NCBI RefSeq assembly: GCF_030848575.1
Contig: NZ_JAVDDX010000001.1
Span: 496,001-560,000, forward strand
From: Haloarcula sp. H-GB4
GTDB lineage: Archaea > Halobacteriota > Halobacteria > Halobacteriales > Haloarculaceae
Length of the DNA: 64,000 nt
Direction: 5' to 3'
Below are positions 36,388 through 44,811 of the stretch, piece after piece. The notes beneath the pieces are model-generated. The model was not told where the DNA came from, did not search any database, and saw only the letters and a list, made by a program, of their open reading frames with translations. The position numbers and the translations under genes are program-made. Positions within the stretch are counted from its first letter, which is position 1. Every line of letters begins with the position of its first letter.

Positions 36388-37329
36388 ATGGACGAGGTAC
36401 TGGTCGCGTCGGATGTCGGGCGGCGCTACGGCGATACGGTCGCACTTGACGGCGTTTCGCTGACGGCGACCACTGGAGAGGTGCTCGCGCTGGTCGGTCC
36501 TAACGGGGCTGGCAAGACGACGCTGGTGCGGGCGTTGACCGGAACAACAGATGCGACTGGCGAGGTACGGCTGTTCGGCCAGTCACCCAGAACGGTCGCT
36601 CGCGACCGACTTGGCCTGTTGCCACAGTCGTTTTCGCCCCACGAGCGACTGACGGCGCGGGAACTGCTTGAATACTACGCCGGCCTGTACGACGATACCC
36701 GCGACGTCGAGGCTGTTCTCGACGATGTGGGTCTAGCCGACACCGCAAGCACCACATACGAGAATCTCTCGGGCGGGCAGCAGCGCCGGACCTGCGTCGC
36801 GACGGCGCTCATCAACGATCCGGACCTCCTTGTGCTGGACGAACCGACCACCGGCATCGACCCGGCCGGTCGGCGGGATCTCTGGCGACTGCTGGAGGGA
36901 CTCGCCGACCGCGGCGTGACGATACTCGTCACGACACACTACATGGAGGAGGCTCAGCGGCTCGCGGACCGCGTCGGCCTCCTCGCTGACGGGACACTCA
37001 TCGCACTTGACTCGCCGGAGCAGCTCGTGGCCGAACACGGTGGCGACAGCCAGCTCATCGTTGATGGATCCTTCGACGAAGCTGCCGTCTCAGCCATCGA
37101 CTATCCGGCGGAGACAGCGATCCGGAACGGCCGGCTGGTCGTCTACGGCATCCGCCCGGAGTCCATCGGCAACATCACTGAGCAACTGGGGCAGGCGGGC
37201 ATCGAGTACGACAGCCTGACCTGGAAACAGCCGGACTTGGAGGACGTCTACCTCGAACTGACCGGAACGGCCGTCGGTCAGCGCGGTGAGCCACAACAGG
37301 CGGAGCCGGTCGCGGGTGGTGCCCAATGA
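36388..37329 (+). CDS. ABC-2 exporter ATP-binding protein
   Basis: A 313-residue ATPase: Walker A GPNGAGKTT (about residue 38), signature LSGGQQRR, Walker B LLVLDEPTTGIDP and H-loop VTTHYMEEAQRLAD. Past residue 220 there is a C-terminal region found in drug- and NodI/CcmA-type exporters. Overlaps the permease that follows by four bases. The substrate is unknown; its position next to haem O synthase and redox genes raises the possibility of a role in oxidase maturation. Confidence 0.92.
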   Translation: MDEVLVASDVGRRYGDTVALDGVSLTATTGEVLALVGPNGAGKTTLVRALTGTTDATGEVRLFGQSPRTVARDRLGLLPQSFSPHERLTARELLEYYAGLYDDTRDVEAVLDDVGLADTASTTYENLSGGQQRRTCVATALINDPDLLVLDEPTTGIDPAGRRDLWRLLEGLADRGVTILVTTHYMEEAQRLADRVGLLADGTLIALDSPEQLVAEHGGDSQLIVDGSFDEAAVSAIDYPAETAIRNGRLVVYGIRPESIGNITEQLGQAGIEYDSLTWKQPDLEDVYLELTGTAVGQRGEPQQAEPVAGGAQ

Positions 37330-38066
37330 GCCGGCTGGGACGACTCACAGCGGAGACGCGTGCGGCGTCGCTGGCCTTCCTCCGGCGACGGACGGCCGTC
37401 TTCTTCACGTTCTTTTTCCCGGTCATCATCGTCGTCATCTTCGGCGTACTGGTCCAGACCCAGCCGGGCGGCGGCGGGCTGTTCACCGAGCCGCCGAGCT
37501 TCTACGCACCGGGCTATCTGGCCGTCGTCGTCCTGTTTACGCCGCTCTCCCGCGTCGGTAGCGAAGTGGCGCGGCATCGGGACGGCAACCGCTTCGAGAA
37601 GCTGGCGACGACACCGCTGACCCGGACCGAGTGGCTGCTGGCACAGACGCTCGTCAACGTCGTCATCATCGGCATCGCCGGCCTGCTGATACTCGGTATG
37701 ATGGTATGGCTCACCGGCGCAACCATCCATCTGTCGGGGCTGTTGCTTCCCTTTGTCGGCCTCGGCGTCGCGCTGTTCTGTGCCGTCGGCGCGATGCTGG
37801 GTAGTCTCGCGGACTCACAGGACGGCGTCATTGCGGCGAGCAACGGCCTCGCGCTCCCGCTGCTCTTTCTCTCGGAGACGTTTGTCCCACAGACACTTCT
37901 GCCCGCGTGGCTGCCGACGTGGCTCTCGCCGCTGACGTACTTCTCCCGTGGCGTCCGTGCGGCGACGACCGGTACTGGCGATGCACTCGGGCCGCTGGCT
38001 GTTCTCACAGTCTGTGCTGTCGTCGGCTTTGTGATCGGTGCGCGACTCCTCCCGCAGACGGATTGA
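37326..38066 (+). CDS. ABC-2 type exporter permease
   Basis: The 246-residue partner of the preceding ATPase has six hydrophobic segments, from AVFFTFFFPVIIVVIFGVLV to LAVLTVCAVVGFVIGARLL. The middle has LEKLATTPLTRTEWLLAQ-like sequence (FEKLATTPLTRTEWLLA) and AASNGLALPLLFLSETFVP near LPTWLSPLTYFSRGVR, both typical of ABC-2 membrane proteins. It forms the exporter pore. Ends 16 bp before the convergent phosphatase gene. Confidence 0.92.
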   Translation: MSRLGRLTAETRAASLAFLRRRTAVFFTFFFPVIIVVIFGVLVQTQPGGGGLFTEPPSFYAPGYLAVVVLFTPLSRVGSEVARHRDGNRFEKLATTPLTRTEWLLAQTLVNVVIIGIAGLLILGMMVWLTGATIHLSGLLLPFVGLGVALFCAVGAMLGSLADSQDGVIAASNGLALPLLFLSETFVPQTLLPAWLPTWLSPLTYFSRGVRAATTGTGDALGPLAVLTVCAVVGFVIGARLLPQTD

Positions 38067-38082
38067 GTTCTGGCGGGACCTT

Positions 38083-38622
38083 CTATAGGCGTGCGACTGA
38101 CGATAGCAGCCCGGACAGCTCTGCTTCAGTCGCGTTCCCTGATTCGATAGCGTCTCTGGGGTCACGACCCATCTCCTGAACGGTCTCGATGGCGCGGTTG
38201 GGGCCGTAGTCATAGTGATACACCAGCCACGCGGCGAGCACCTGTCCGGTGCGGCCGATGCCGGCCAGGCAATGAACCACGACTCGCTCCTCTGCCTCAC
38301 AGGCGTCAACTAAGAACGGCAGGACATCGTCGTGAAGGCGGTCTTGAGGGATAAGTCGGTGGTCGGGAACCGGTACGTGGCGGACTGATGACGCTCCGAA
38401 GGCCTCTCGATAGCGCTGGATATTGGCCCCAGCATCGTCGAGTTGTCGCCCGGGAAGCAGACAGCAGATCCGCTCAATGTCGTGGGCCTGCATATGTGCA
38501 ATCCAATCATCAAGAGCGTCCTGATGCGTGGCGGCCGTATGCCAGCCCGGTGCACAGGACCCGTAGACGTACTCTTCGTTGGAGGCTGCAGGCGCGAAGC
38601 GGTGTGGATTCACGATGGGCAT
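38083..38622 (-). CDS. dual-specificity-type protein phosphatase
   Basis: A 179-residue cysteine-based phosphatase. The P-loop HCLAGIGRTG contains the nucleophile Cys118 and Arg124, and DHRLIPQDRLHD upstream supplies the general-acid loop. The second half is helical (DALDDWIAHMQAH precedes it). Substrates of the archaeal enzymes may be phosphoproteins or phosphorylated small molecules. The frame is open upstream, but the ATG at 38622 (MPIVNPHRF) is preferred. Divergent from cofD. Confidence 0.88.
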   Translation of the reverse strand: MPIVNPHRFAPAASNEEYVYGSCAPGWHTAATHQDALDDWIAHMQAHDIERICCLLPGRQLDDAGANIQRYREAFGASSVRHVPVPDHRLIPQDRLHDDVLPFLVDACEAEERVVVHCLAGIGRTGQVLAAWLVYHYDYGPNRAIETVQEMGRDPRDAIESGNATEAELSGLLSSVARL

Positions 38623-38751
38623 AGCACCCGTTACCCTGCCTATCCTACCGACCCCCTTCACTCTACCCACCCAGTTCTCAGCTGTGATTCTCTGAATAGA
38701 ACACTGTCCCCGCCGGACCGCTTTCCAGCCTGACCAGCTTCAGTGACCACG

Positions 38752-38757
38752 TTTATA
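38752..38757 (+). promoter_or_regulatory. TATA box of the cofD operon
   Basis: TTTATA is centred about 28 bp before the cofD ATG at 38783. The spacing predicts a leaderless transcript for the four overlapping genes that follow. Confidence 0.6.
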
Positions 38758-38782
38758 CTGTCAGTTCCCCCTACGTCGAGAC

Positions 38783-39775
38783 ATGGTGACGTTTCTCGCC
38801 GGCGGGACGGGAACGCCGAAGCTCCTCGTCGGTGCCGACGACGTGTTTTCGCCGGAAGCCACGACTGTTGTCGCCAACACTGGCGACGATATCGAGCTGG
38901 GAGGCCACCTTGTCTGCCCGGACCTCGACACCGTGCTGTTTCTGGACGGGGAAGTCCTCGACCGTGAGACATGGTGGGGTATCGCCGACGACACCGCTGA
39001 GACACACGCCGAACTGACACGGCTCGCCGATGCCGCCGGGCTCGACGGCGGACCGCGATACCTTTCCGACGACGCGCAAATTGAGGGCCGAGACATTGCC
39101 CACTGGCGGCGATTCTCCGGCGTCGCTGAGTTCATGCACATCGGCGACCAGGACCGCGCGGTCCACGTCACGCGGACCTCGTTGCTCGACGAGGGCCGCT
39201 CACTGACAGACGTAACGCGTACGCTCGCCGATGCATTCGGGCTGGAACGGACGCTGTTACCGATGAGCGACGACCCTGTCGCGTCAATCATACACACGCC
39301 GAGCGGTCCAATGCACTTTCAGGAGTGGTGGGTCGGTCATGAGGGGGAGCTGCCGGTCGAAGATGTTGAGTTCAGAGGCGCAGAACGGGCCAGCGCGACG
39401 GACGCCGTCCTGACCGCACTCGACGATACTGTTGTCATCGGTCCGTCGAACCCTGTGACTTCGCTCGGGCCGATGCTCGCCATTGACGACATCGAACGGG
39501 CACTACACGAGACAACGGTCGTCGCCGTCTCGCCGTTCATCGAGGATACGGTGTTCTCGGGGCCGGCGGCGGACCTCATGGCCGGTGTCGGGCTGGAGCC
39601 AAGCACTGCCGGCGTGGCCGAGGCCTACCCCTTCGCTGATGCGTTCGTGCTGGACGGCGAGGACTCGACACCGCTTGACGTGCCGGTTGTCCAAACCGAC
39701 ACGACCCTCAACGACGCGGCCGACGCCGAGCGAGTGAACCGTGCGGTCGAGACTGCTCTTTCGGAGGTGTCCTGA
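38783..39775 (+). CDS. cofD: 2-phospho-L-lactate transferase CofD
   Basis: A 330-residue CofD transfers a phospholactyl (or related) group from an LPPG-type donor to FO, building the deazaflavin coenzyme F420. The N-terminus [19 protein letters not shown] is the nucleotide-binding start; [20 protein letters not shown] and [10 protein letters not shown] follow. [14 protein letters not shown] and [19 protein letters not shown] complete the active-site half. Its stop and the next start overlap by one base (TGATG), so translation is coupled to the Dus-like gene. Confidence 0.95.
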   Translation: MVTFLAGGTGTPKLLVGADDVFSPEATTVVANTGDDIELGGHLVCPDLDTVLFLDGEVLDRETWWGIADDTAETHAELTRLADAAGLDGGPRYLSDDAQIEGRDIAHWRRFSGVAEFMHIGDQDRAVHVTRTSLLDEGRSLTDVTRTLADAFGLERTLLPMSDDPVASIIHTPSGPMHFQEWWVGHEGELPVEDVEFRGAERASATDAVLTALDDTVVIGPSNPVTSLGPMLAIDDIERALHETTVVAVSPFIEDTVFSGPAADLMAGVGLEPSTAGVAEAYPFADAFVLDGEDSTPLDVPVVQTDTTLNDAADAERVNRAVETALSEVS

Positions 39776-40521
39776 TGTTCGAGCCGCGCGTCGCCCTCGC
39801 GAGTCTGAGTGGCGAGGCCGACGCGTCGTGGGCCCGCGCGGTCAAGTCCCACGTCGGATGTGCGTTCCTCGGCGGCATCGCGCTCGACAACCAGACGCGC
39901 AAGGCCGCCCGGGCGATGACCGACCGCGACCGCTCCGAGTTCCTGCCGGACGATCCGATTGCGTTCATCGATGAACAGCTCGGCGCACTTGCGGACGCAC
40001 CGCTTCGATCTGGTTTCAACGTCCGGAGCGCGACACCTGCCCCCGTCGAGCGTGCCGCCTCCGTCTGTCGGCGCCACGACGCCATCATCGAAATCAACGC
40101 TCACTGCCGGCAGGACGAGATGTGCGCTGCGGGTGCCGGTGAGTCGCTCCTTCGGGAGCCGGAGCGACTGGCGGCGTTCGTGGAAGCAGCAGCGTCGACA
40201 GGGGCGACGGTTTCGGTGAAGGGGCGTGCCGAACTCGACGGTGTCTCGCTTCCGGCCGTTGCTCGAGCCATCGAAGATGCCGGTGGTGATGTATTCCACG
40301 TCGACGCGATGGACTCGGAGTCGGTCATCGCCGACGTGACCGACGCCACCGACCTGTTCGTCGTGGCGAACAACGGCGTTCGCGGGACGGCGACCACACT
40401 GGAGTACCTCTCGTACGGTGCTGACGCCGTCAGCGTCGGTCGCGCAAGCGACAGGCCGGAGTTACTTGACGAGGTCCGGGCGACGACAGCGGAGTGGTTC
40501 GCCTCGGAGGTGTCACCGTGA
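39775..40521 (+). CDS. Dus-like TIM-barrel protein of the CofD cluster
   Basis: A 248-residue (beta/alpha)8 protein related to tRNA-dihydrouridine synthases. The motif IIEINAHCRQDEMCAAGAGES corresponds to the family's N-x-x-C active-site strand, and VSVKGRAELDG to the K-G motif of strand five. DLFVVANNGVRGT and GADAVSVGRASDRP fit the FMN phosphate-binding loops. It is much shorter than true DusA/B enzymes and lacks the C-terminal tRNA-binding domain, so tRNA is a doubtful substrate. Overlaps both neighbours. I recall similar short Dus-like proteins in methanogens; the reaction is unknown. Confidence 0.82.
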   Translation: MFEPRVALASLSGEADASWARAVKSHVGCAFLGGIALDNQTRKAARAMTDRDRSEFLPDDPIAFIDEQLGALADAPLRSGFNVRSATPAPVERAASVCRRHDAIIEINAHCRQDEMCAAGAGESLLREPERLAAFVEAAASTGATVSVKGRAELDGVSLPAVARAIEDAGGDVFHVDAMDSESVIADVTDATDLFVVANNGVRGTATTLEYLSYGADAVSVGRASDRPELLDEVRATTAEWFASEVSP

Positions 40522-41357
40522 CCGAGCGGTCTGTTGCACAGAACGCCCAGCTGGCACTGTTACTGGAGGTCTCCGGCACGCCGAAGCCCGGCAACGTCGA
40601 CCGCCAGCGGGAGTACGACGACCTCCGGTTCGAGCACTTCATGGCCGGTGCCGTGGGGGCGCGTCCGGGCCTCGACCGCGCGGCCGCGGGCGACCCTATC
40701 GGTCCTGCGTTCGAGACCGCTGTCGAAGGGATGGCGGGCCAATCCGGCGGGAACACCCAGTTCGGGGCCTTGCTGGTGCTCACACCGCTGGTGGCCGCGG
40801 CGAGTGATGGCCGGCTGTCCCCATCTGGCGTCGATGCTGTGGTTCGTGGGACGATAGTCGAAGACGCGGCGGCATTCTACCGCGCCTTCGAGCACGTCGA
40901 CGTGGCTGTCGACGACCCGCCGGACGGGCTGGAACCGCTCGATGTTCGCCGCGGAAGCGACGCGGTTCCGGCACTCCAGGCGCGCGAGATGACGCTGTTC
41001 GACGTGATGGAGTCCAGCGCCGATACCGACGGCGTGGCCGCCGAGTGGGTCTCCGACTTCGAGCGCGTATTCGAGGCCAGCGAGAGGCTACTGGACGGGT
41101 CTGGTCCGGTCGCCGACCGCGCGTCCGAGGTCTTCCTCGAACTGCTCGCGGCGGAACCGGACACGTTCGTCGTCACGCGTCAGGACCGCGAAACCGCCGA
41201 GGAGGTCCAAGAGCGGGCACAGGCTGTTCTCGACGGCGACGGAGACGCAACCGATCTCGCCGAGGAGTTCGTCAGGCGTGACATCAATCCCGGAACGACT
41301 GCCGACATCGTTGCCGGTGCGCTGTTCGTCGCGCTGGAACGGGGGCTCGAAGTGTGA
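40518..41357 (+). CDS. CitG/MdcB-like triphosphoribosyl-dephospho-CoA synthase homologue
   Basis: A 279-residue all-helical protein. It has LEVSGTPKPGNVDRQREYDDL and FEHFMAGAVGARPGLDRAA near the start, and QSGGNTQFGALLVLTPLVAAA in the middle. These are the CitG-type nucleotide-binding motifs (KPGxV and GGNTxxGxxL). Bacterial CitG makes the prosthetic group of citrate lyase, but no citrate lyase is in sight, so this archaeal homologue probably does a related transfer on another cofactor. A GTG at 40518 overlaps the preceding stop and is chosen as start; a GTG eight codons upstream is possible. Overlaps DUF447 by four bases. Confidence 0.82.
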   Translation: MTERSVAQNAQLALLLEVSGTPKPGNVDRQREYDDLRFEHFMAGAVGARPGLDRAAAGDPIGPAFETAVEGMAGQSGGNTQFGALLVLTPLVAAASDGRLSPSGVDAVVRGTIVEDAAAFYRAFEHVDVAVDDPPDGLEPLDVRRGSDAVPALQAREMTLFDVMESSADTDGVAAEWVSDFERVFEASERLLDGSGPVADRASEVFLELLAAEPDTFVVTRQDRETAEEVQERAQAVLDGDGDATDLAEEFVRRDINPGTTADIVAGALFVALERGLEV

Positions 41358-41980
41358 CTGGGGCTCCTTCGACAGGCGATGGTCCGGACTCTGGTGAGTC
41401 CGAGACACAGTGGCCCGTCACGCTTGCTGGCGTCTCCGAGACAGTCGTCACAACACTGGGCCCGAACGAGCGCTGGAACGTGGCTGCGCTGGGTGTGCAT
41501 GCACCGGATGACGATGGGCCAGCTACGGCGACGACGTGGGGCCGAACCCGGACTTGGCGGAACTTCCGGGAGCGAGAGGGTGGCTACGTTCAGTTCACGC
41601 GCGACTCGGTCGATTTCGCCGAGGCGGCGCTGTCGGTCCGCGAGGAGGACGACCCCGTCCTCGACAGCGCGGACGCCTGGGTACAGGTCAATGTCGAACG
41701 GCGTGACTCCGGTACTGAGGGCAACACGCAGTGGGTCGAGTGGGCGCTACACCCCGTCGACAGCACTGTCGAGCGCCGCGTCGTCCCGACGACGAACCGC
41801 GGCCACGCCGCCGTCGTCGAGGCGACCGTCGCAGCCTCACGGCTGGATGTACCGAGCTACGACCGCGAGACGCTGCTGGATCGTCTCGCGTACTTCGAGT
41901 CCGTGGTCGAAACAGCCGGCGGTGAGCGCGAGCGCGCGGCCTTCGAGCGCGTCCGCGACTTGGTCGACACCGACTGGTAG
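41354..41980 (+). CDS. DUF447-family protein
   Basis: A 208-residue protein whose first half (WPVTLAGVSETVVTTLGPNE, WNVAALGVHAP, TWGRTRTWRNFREREGGYVQF) has the split beta-barrel layout of flavin-reductase-like domains. The second half (NRGHAAVVEATVAASRLDVP, LLDRLAYFESVVETAGGERE) is helical. This matches archaeal DUF447, known mainly from methanogens and haloarchaea. Function unknown; a flavin or deazaflavin link is likely from fold and from the CofD operon. The start overlaps the CitG-like stop. Confidence 0.85.
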   Translation: MTGAPSTGDGPDSGESETQWPVTLAGVSETVVTTLGPNERWNVAALGVHAPDDDGPATATTWGRTRTWRNFREREGGYVQFTRDSVDFAEAALSVREEDDPVLDSADAWVQVNVERRDSGTEGNTQWVEWALHPVDSTVERRVVPTTNRGHAAVVEATVAASRLDVPSYDRETLLDRLAYFESVVETAGGERERAAFERVRDLVDTDW

Positions 41981-42171
41981 GGGACTTCGAACGGAATTTG
42001 GGGCATGCAGGTGACACACGACGGTCCGAGACAGGCTGTGTCGCACTCTTGCGGGACCTGCCACGGCAACGATCAGCGCACGGTTGCGGGTCGTCCCACC
42101 CCTACTGATAAACATTCGCGTGCGTGGTCCGTTCCGAACCCTTTTTGAGTGCGACCAAGCAAGTAGCGCGC

Positions 42172-42363
42172 ATGGCAATCAAACCCGCCTACGTCAAGAA
42201 GACCGGGACGCTCCTCATGGAGCGATACCCTGACGCCTTCGGTGCAGACTTCGAACACAACAAAGACGTCGTCGAGGAACTGACCAACATCGAGTCCAAG
42301 GGTGTCCGCAACCGCATCGCCGGCTACGTCACCCGGAAGATGAACAACCCGGTCGAAGCGTAA
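42172..42363 (+). CDS. rps17e: 30S ribosomal protein S17e
   Basis: The 63-residue protein begins [20 protein letters not shown] and continues [21 protein letters not shown] and IAGYVTRKM, as S17e does throughout archaea and eukaryotes. The ATG at 42172 gives the full-length protein; earlier in-frame starts were rejected. A T-run CTTTTTGAG about 27 bp upstream could serve as the promoter, giving a leaderless mRNA. It follows the CofD cluster but is separated by 191 bp. Confidence 0.93.
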   Translation: MAIKPAYVKKTGTLLMERYPDAFGADFEHNKDVVEELTNIESKGVRNRIAGYVTRKMNNPVEA

Positions 42364-42425
42364 CTCGGTTCTTTCTCTCTGTCTCCCGCGGCATCTGAGC
42401 TACTGCTCTCTTCAGTCGCTGCCCG

Positions 42426-43487
42426 CTACTGTTCGGGCTGAGCGCGCTGGCTGTCGCTCTGTCGCTTCCGGTGGATGATGCCCTGCATGTTCGCGGTGCG
42501 AGCGGCGATGTCGCGGAACGATTCACCAACGTCGCTATCCTCATCGAGCACGAGCGGTTCGCCAGTGGCTCCACCCTCCCTGACTTCGGGGTCGAGAGGA
42601 ATCTCGCCAAGGAACGGCATCTCCGTCTCGTCGGCGAACTCGCGGCCGCCGCCGCTGCCGAAGATATCGTGCGTGCCACCACAGTCCGGACAGACGAACG
42701 ACGACATGTTCTCGACGATGCCCAGAACCGGCGTCTCGTGGCGACCGAACATCCGCAGGCCCTTCCGGGCGTCGTCGAGCGCGACCTCCTCCGGCGTGGT
42801 GACGATGACGGCCCCGGAGACGGGCACCTGCTGGAGCATCGTCAGTTGCGTGTCGCCGGTCCCCGGCGGCAGGTCCACGACCATGTAGTCGAGCTCGCCC
42901 CAGAGCACGTCGTCCCACAGTTGCGTGAGGACGTTGTCGACCATCGGACCACGGAAGATAACTGGGTCGTCCTTGCCGACAAGGAAGTCCATGCTCATCA
43001 GTCGCATCCCGTGTTTCTCCACGGGAATTATCTCTTCGTCCTCTGTCGCTTGTGGCTGTTCGTCAGCATCGAGCATCCGCGGGACGTTCGGCCCGTACAC
43101 GTCGGCGTCGAACAGGCCAACGCGGGCACCGAGCCGCGAGAGACCGGCAGCGAGGTTCACTGCGACGGTCGACTTGCCCACCCCACCCTTGCCCGAGGCG
43201 ACCGCGATGACGTTCTTGACCTTCGGCAGTGGGTCCTCTGCTTCCGGGACGCCGCGGTCGACGCTCGCCGAGAGGTCGATCTCGCGGTCAAGGTCACCCA
43301 GCGCCTCGCGGACCTCGTTCGCGATGCTCGTCTCCGTCGGCGAGTACGGCGCACCGAGCGCCAGGTCGATGCTGACTTGGTCGTCAGTCACGTCGATGCT
43401 GTTGATCAGCCCGAGCGAGACAATGTCGTCCCCAAGATCCGGGTCCTCGACCGCTTGCAGGCGCTCGCGTACGTCATCTGTATTCAT
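42426..43487 (-). CDS. Mrp/ApbC-family P-loop ATPase (Fe-S cluster carrier)
   Basis: A 353-residue protein: an N-terminal MIP18/DUF59 domain (MNTDDVRERLQAVEDPDLGD, LGAPYSPTETSIANEV) and then an ATPase. The deviant Walker A is AVASGKGGVGKSTVAVNLA near residue 99, followed by FDADVYGPNVPRML. GTGDTQLTMLQQVPVSGAV and FVCPDCGGTHDIFGSGGG follow; the CPDC pair is the metal-binding CxxC. Family members carry or assemble iron-sulfur clusters. The frame is open upstream but the ATG at 43487 fits the family. Convergent with rps17e. Confidence 0.92.
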   Translation of the reverse strand: MNTDDVRERLQAVEDPDLGDDIVSLGLINSIDVTDDQVSIDLALGAPYSPTETSIANEVREALGDLDREIDLSASVDRGVPEAEDPLPKVKNVIAVASGKGGVGKSTVAVNLAAGLSRLGARVGLFDADVYGPNVPRMLDADEQPQATEDEEIIPVEKHGMRLMSMDFLVGKDDPVIFRGPMVDNVLTQLWDDVLWGELDYMVVDLPPGTGDTQLTMLQQVPVSGAVIVTTPEEVALDDARKGLRMFGRHETPVLGIVENMSSFVCPDCGGTHDIFGSGGGREFADETEMPFLGEIPLDPEVREGGATGEPLVLDEDSDVGESFRDIAARTANMQGIIHRKRQSDSQRAQPEQ

Positions 43488-43652
43488 GCACAGGGTTAGG
43501 CTCTGGAGGTGCGATAAGGATTGTGACACCGCCGGACACGGCAGTAACCGAATTGGCGGCATCGAGATGTGCTGGCTCCAGTTATCGTAGCTCTCGCGTA
43601 CGCAAGCGCACGAGGTCAAATAACGAAAATCGGTACAGCAGCCGTCTCGGAC

Positions 43653-43955
43653 TCAAGGGCGTCGAAACACGTAGATGCCGCCGTCGTCAAGTTCGGCGCG
43701 TAGCTCACCGCTGTCGTGGTCGAACACGAGCCGCTCCGGCGTCCCAGCAAAGGAGTGTAGCGGCATGCCGGTGTCTATCGCGCCGTCGGGGGCCACTGTG
43801 ACGTGTGTGCGGCCGCCGAAGTCGGCCCGGAGCGTTCCGTCGTCCGCCTCGGTCACGGCGTCCGGTCCCGCGAACCGTTCCAGCTGGCCGCGAACCGCCG
43901 TTCGGTCGGTCGGGTCGATGCCACCGCCGCCGCCGTCGGTGATCTGTCGGCGCAT
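43653..43955 (-). CDS. small haloarchaeal protein, function unknown
   Basis: A 100-residue soluble protein. It starts MRRQITDGGGGGIDPTDRTA and then has an alternating beta-type core: VTEADDGTLRADFGGRTHV, VAPDGAIDTGMPLHSF, ERLVFDHDSGELRAELDDGG. No family recognised. It lies upstream of the mrp-type gene on the same strand (165-bp gap) and divergent from the tRNA-Ser operon, which supports it being a separate gene. GC-rich, acidic composition fits the host. Confidence 0.72.
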   Translation of the reverse strand: MRRQITDGGGGGIDPTDRTAVRGQLERFAGPDAVTEADDGTLRADFGGRTHVTVAPDGAIDTGMPLHSFAGTPERLVFDHDSGELRAELDDGGIYVFRRP

Positions 43956-44076
43956 ACGTTGACATGTGGTCCCAGTGATGAGTGTATTGTGCCGGCCCCG
44001 TCAACGACCTGAGGCCTGTTACTCCATGCCTCAGTGGGTATGCCTTACAATCACGCGCCCGGCCCCCTTCGTTGCG

Positions 44077-44132
44077 TTTAAATACAACCCCGGAATAGAA
44101 TCGGATAGACTCGTGTAGGGGGACCGGCCCCC
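44077..44132 (+). promoter_or_regulatory. promoter and leader hairpin of the tRNA-Ser / rps13 operon
   Basis: TTTAAATA at 44077-44084 is a strong TATA box with a GTTGCG stretch before it. Transcription should begin near 44108, about 65 bp before the tRNA. The leader includes a perfect hairpin: GGGGG (44118-44122), loop ACCGG, CCCCC (44128-44132). The leader is probably removed when the tRNA is processed. Confidence 0.6.
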
Positions 44133-44171
44133 GAGTCCGCGTGCTGCGGGCGCGAGTGTCATAGAACGCGT

Positions 44172-44256
44172 GTCGTGGTAGCCAAGCCTGGCCCAAGGCG
44201 CAGGGTTGCTAACTCTGTGGCGTACAGCCTCCGGGGTTCGAATCCCCGCCACGACG
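44172..44256 (+). tRNA. tRNA-Ser (anticodon GCT)
   Basis: An 85-nt class II tRNA. The acceptor stem pairs GTCGTGG with CCACGAC and the discriminator is G. The anticodon stem is CAGGG/CTCTG with loop TTGCTAA, anticodon GCT at 44208-44210. A long variable arm and a T loop with GGTTCGAATCC follow. Together these identify tRNA-Ser reading AGC/AGU. No CCA is encoded and no intron is seen. It sits 21 bp before rps13 and is probably the first gene of that transcript. Confidence 0.95.
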
Positions 44257-44277
44257 CTCACCCATCAGTACCTACAT

Positions 44278-44811
44278 ATGAGTGCAGAAGACCCCAACGC
44301 GGGCGAGGACGCGGATGCCGAAGAGGAGGAGGACATCCGCTATTTCGTCCGTATCGGACAGACAGACCTCGACGGGACGAAATCCGTCGAGCGAGCACTG
44401 ACAGAACTGAACGGTATCGGCCACCGGGCCGCCCGAATTATCGCCCAGAAGGCGGACGTCGACCGGCGCGCTGTCTTCGGCAAGCTCGACGACGACGTCA
44501 TTGAGCGCGTTGTCGACCGCGTCGAGAACTTCGCCGACGATGTGCCCGAGTGGATGACCAACCACCAGAAGGATTACTTCACTGGTGAAACCACCCACGA
44601 GACTGGCAACGACCTCCAGCTTACCCGCCGGCAGGACATCAACCGCATGAAGATGATCGACTCCTACCGCGGTGTCCGCCACAAGCGCGGCCAGAAGGTC
44701 CGTGGACAGCGTACCAAGTCCACCGGCCGGACGGAGGGAACCATCGGCGTCAACGTCGAGGCGATCAAGGAAGAGCAAGCCGAGGAAGCCGCTGCGGAGG
44801 ATGACGAATAA
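44278..44811 (+). CDS. rps13: 30S ribosomal protein S13
   Basis: A 177-residue S13 with an acidic haloarchaeal N-terminus (MSAEDPNAGEDADAEEEED) and a highly acidic tail. The core has RIGQTDLDGTKSVERALTEL and NGIGHRAARIIAQKA, then SYRGVRHKRGQKVRGQRT, the rRNA- and tRNA-contacting motif. The ATG at 44278 is the family start. It overlaps rps4 by one base (TAATG). First protein of the tRNA-Ser operon. Confidence 0.96.
   Translation: MSAEDPNAGEDADAEEEEDIRYFVRIGQTDLDGTKSVERALTELNGIGHRAARIIAQKADVDRRAVFGKLDDDVIERVVDRVENFADDVPEWMTNHQKDYFTGETTHETGNDLQLTRRQDINRMKMIDSYRGVRHKRGQKVRGQRTKSTGRTEGTIGVNVEAIKEEQAEEAAAEDDE

Noticed and set aside
40518-41357. Citrate lyase cofactor synthesis as the role of the CitG-like protein
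   Set aside because: No citrate lyase or malonate decarboxylase genes are nearby and the operon contains CofD; the name describes homology only.
44118-44132. Hairpin before tRNA-Ser as a terminator of an upstream gene
   Set aside because: It lies after a strong TATA box and inside the predicted leader; the upstream gene is on the other strand.
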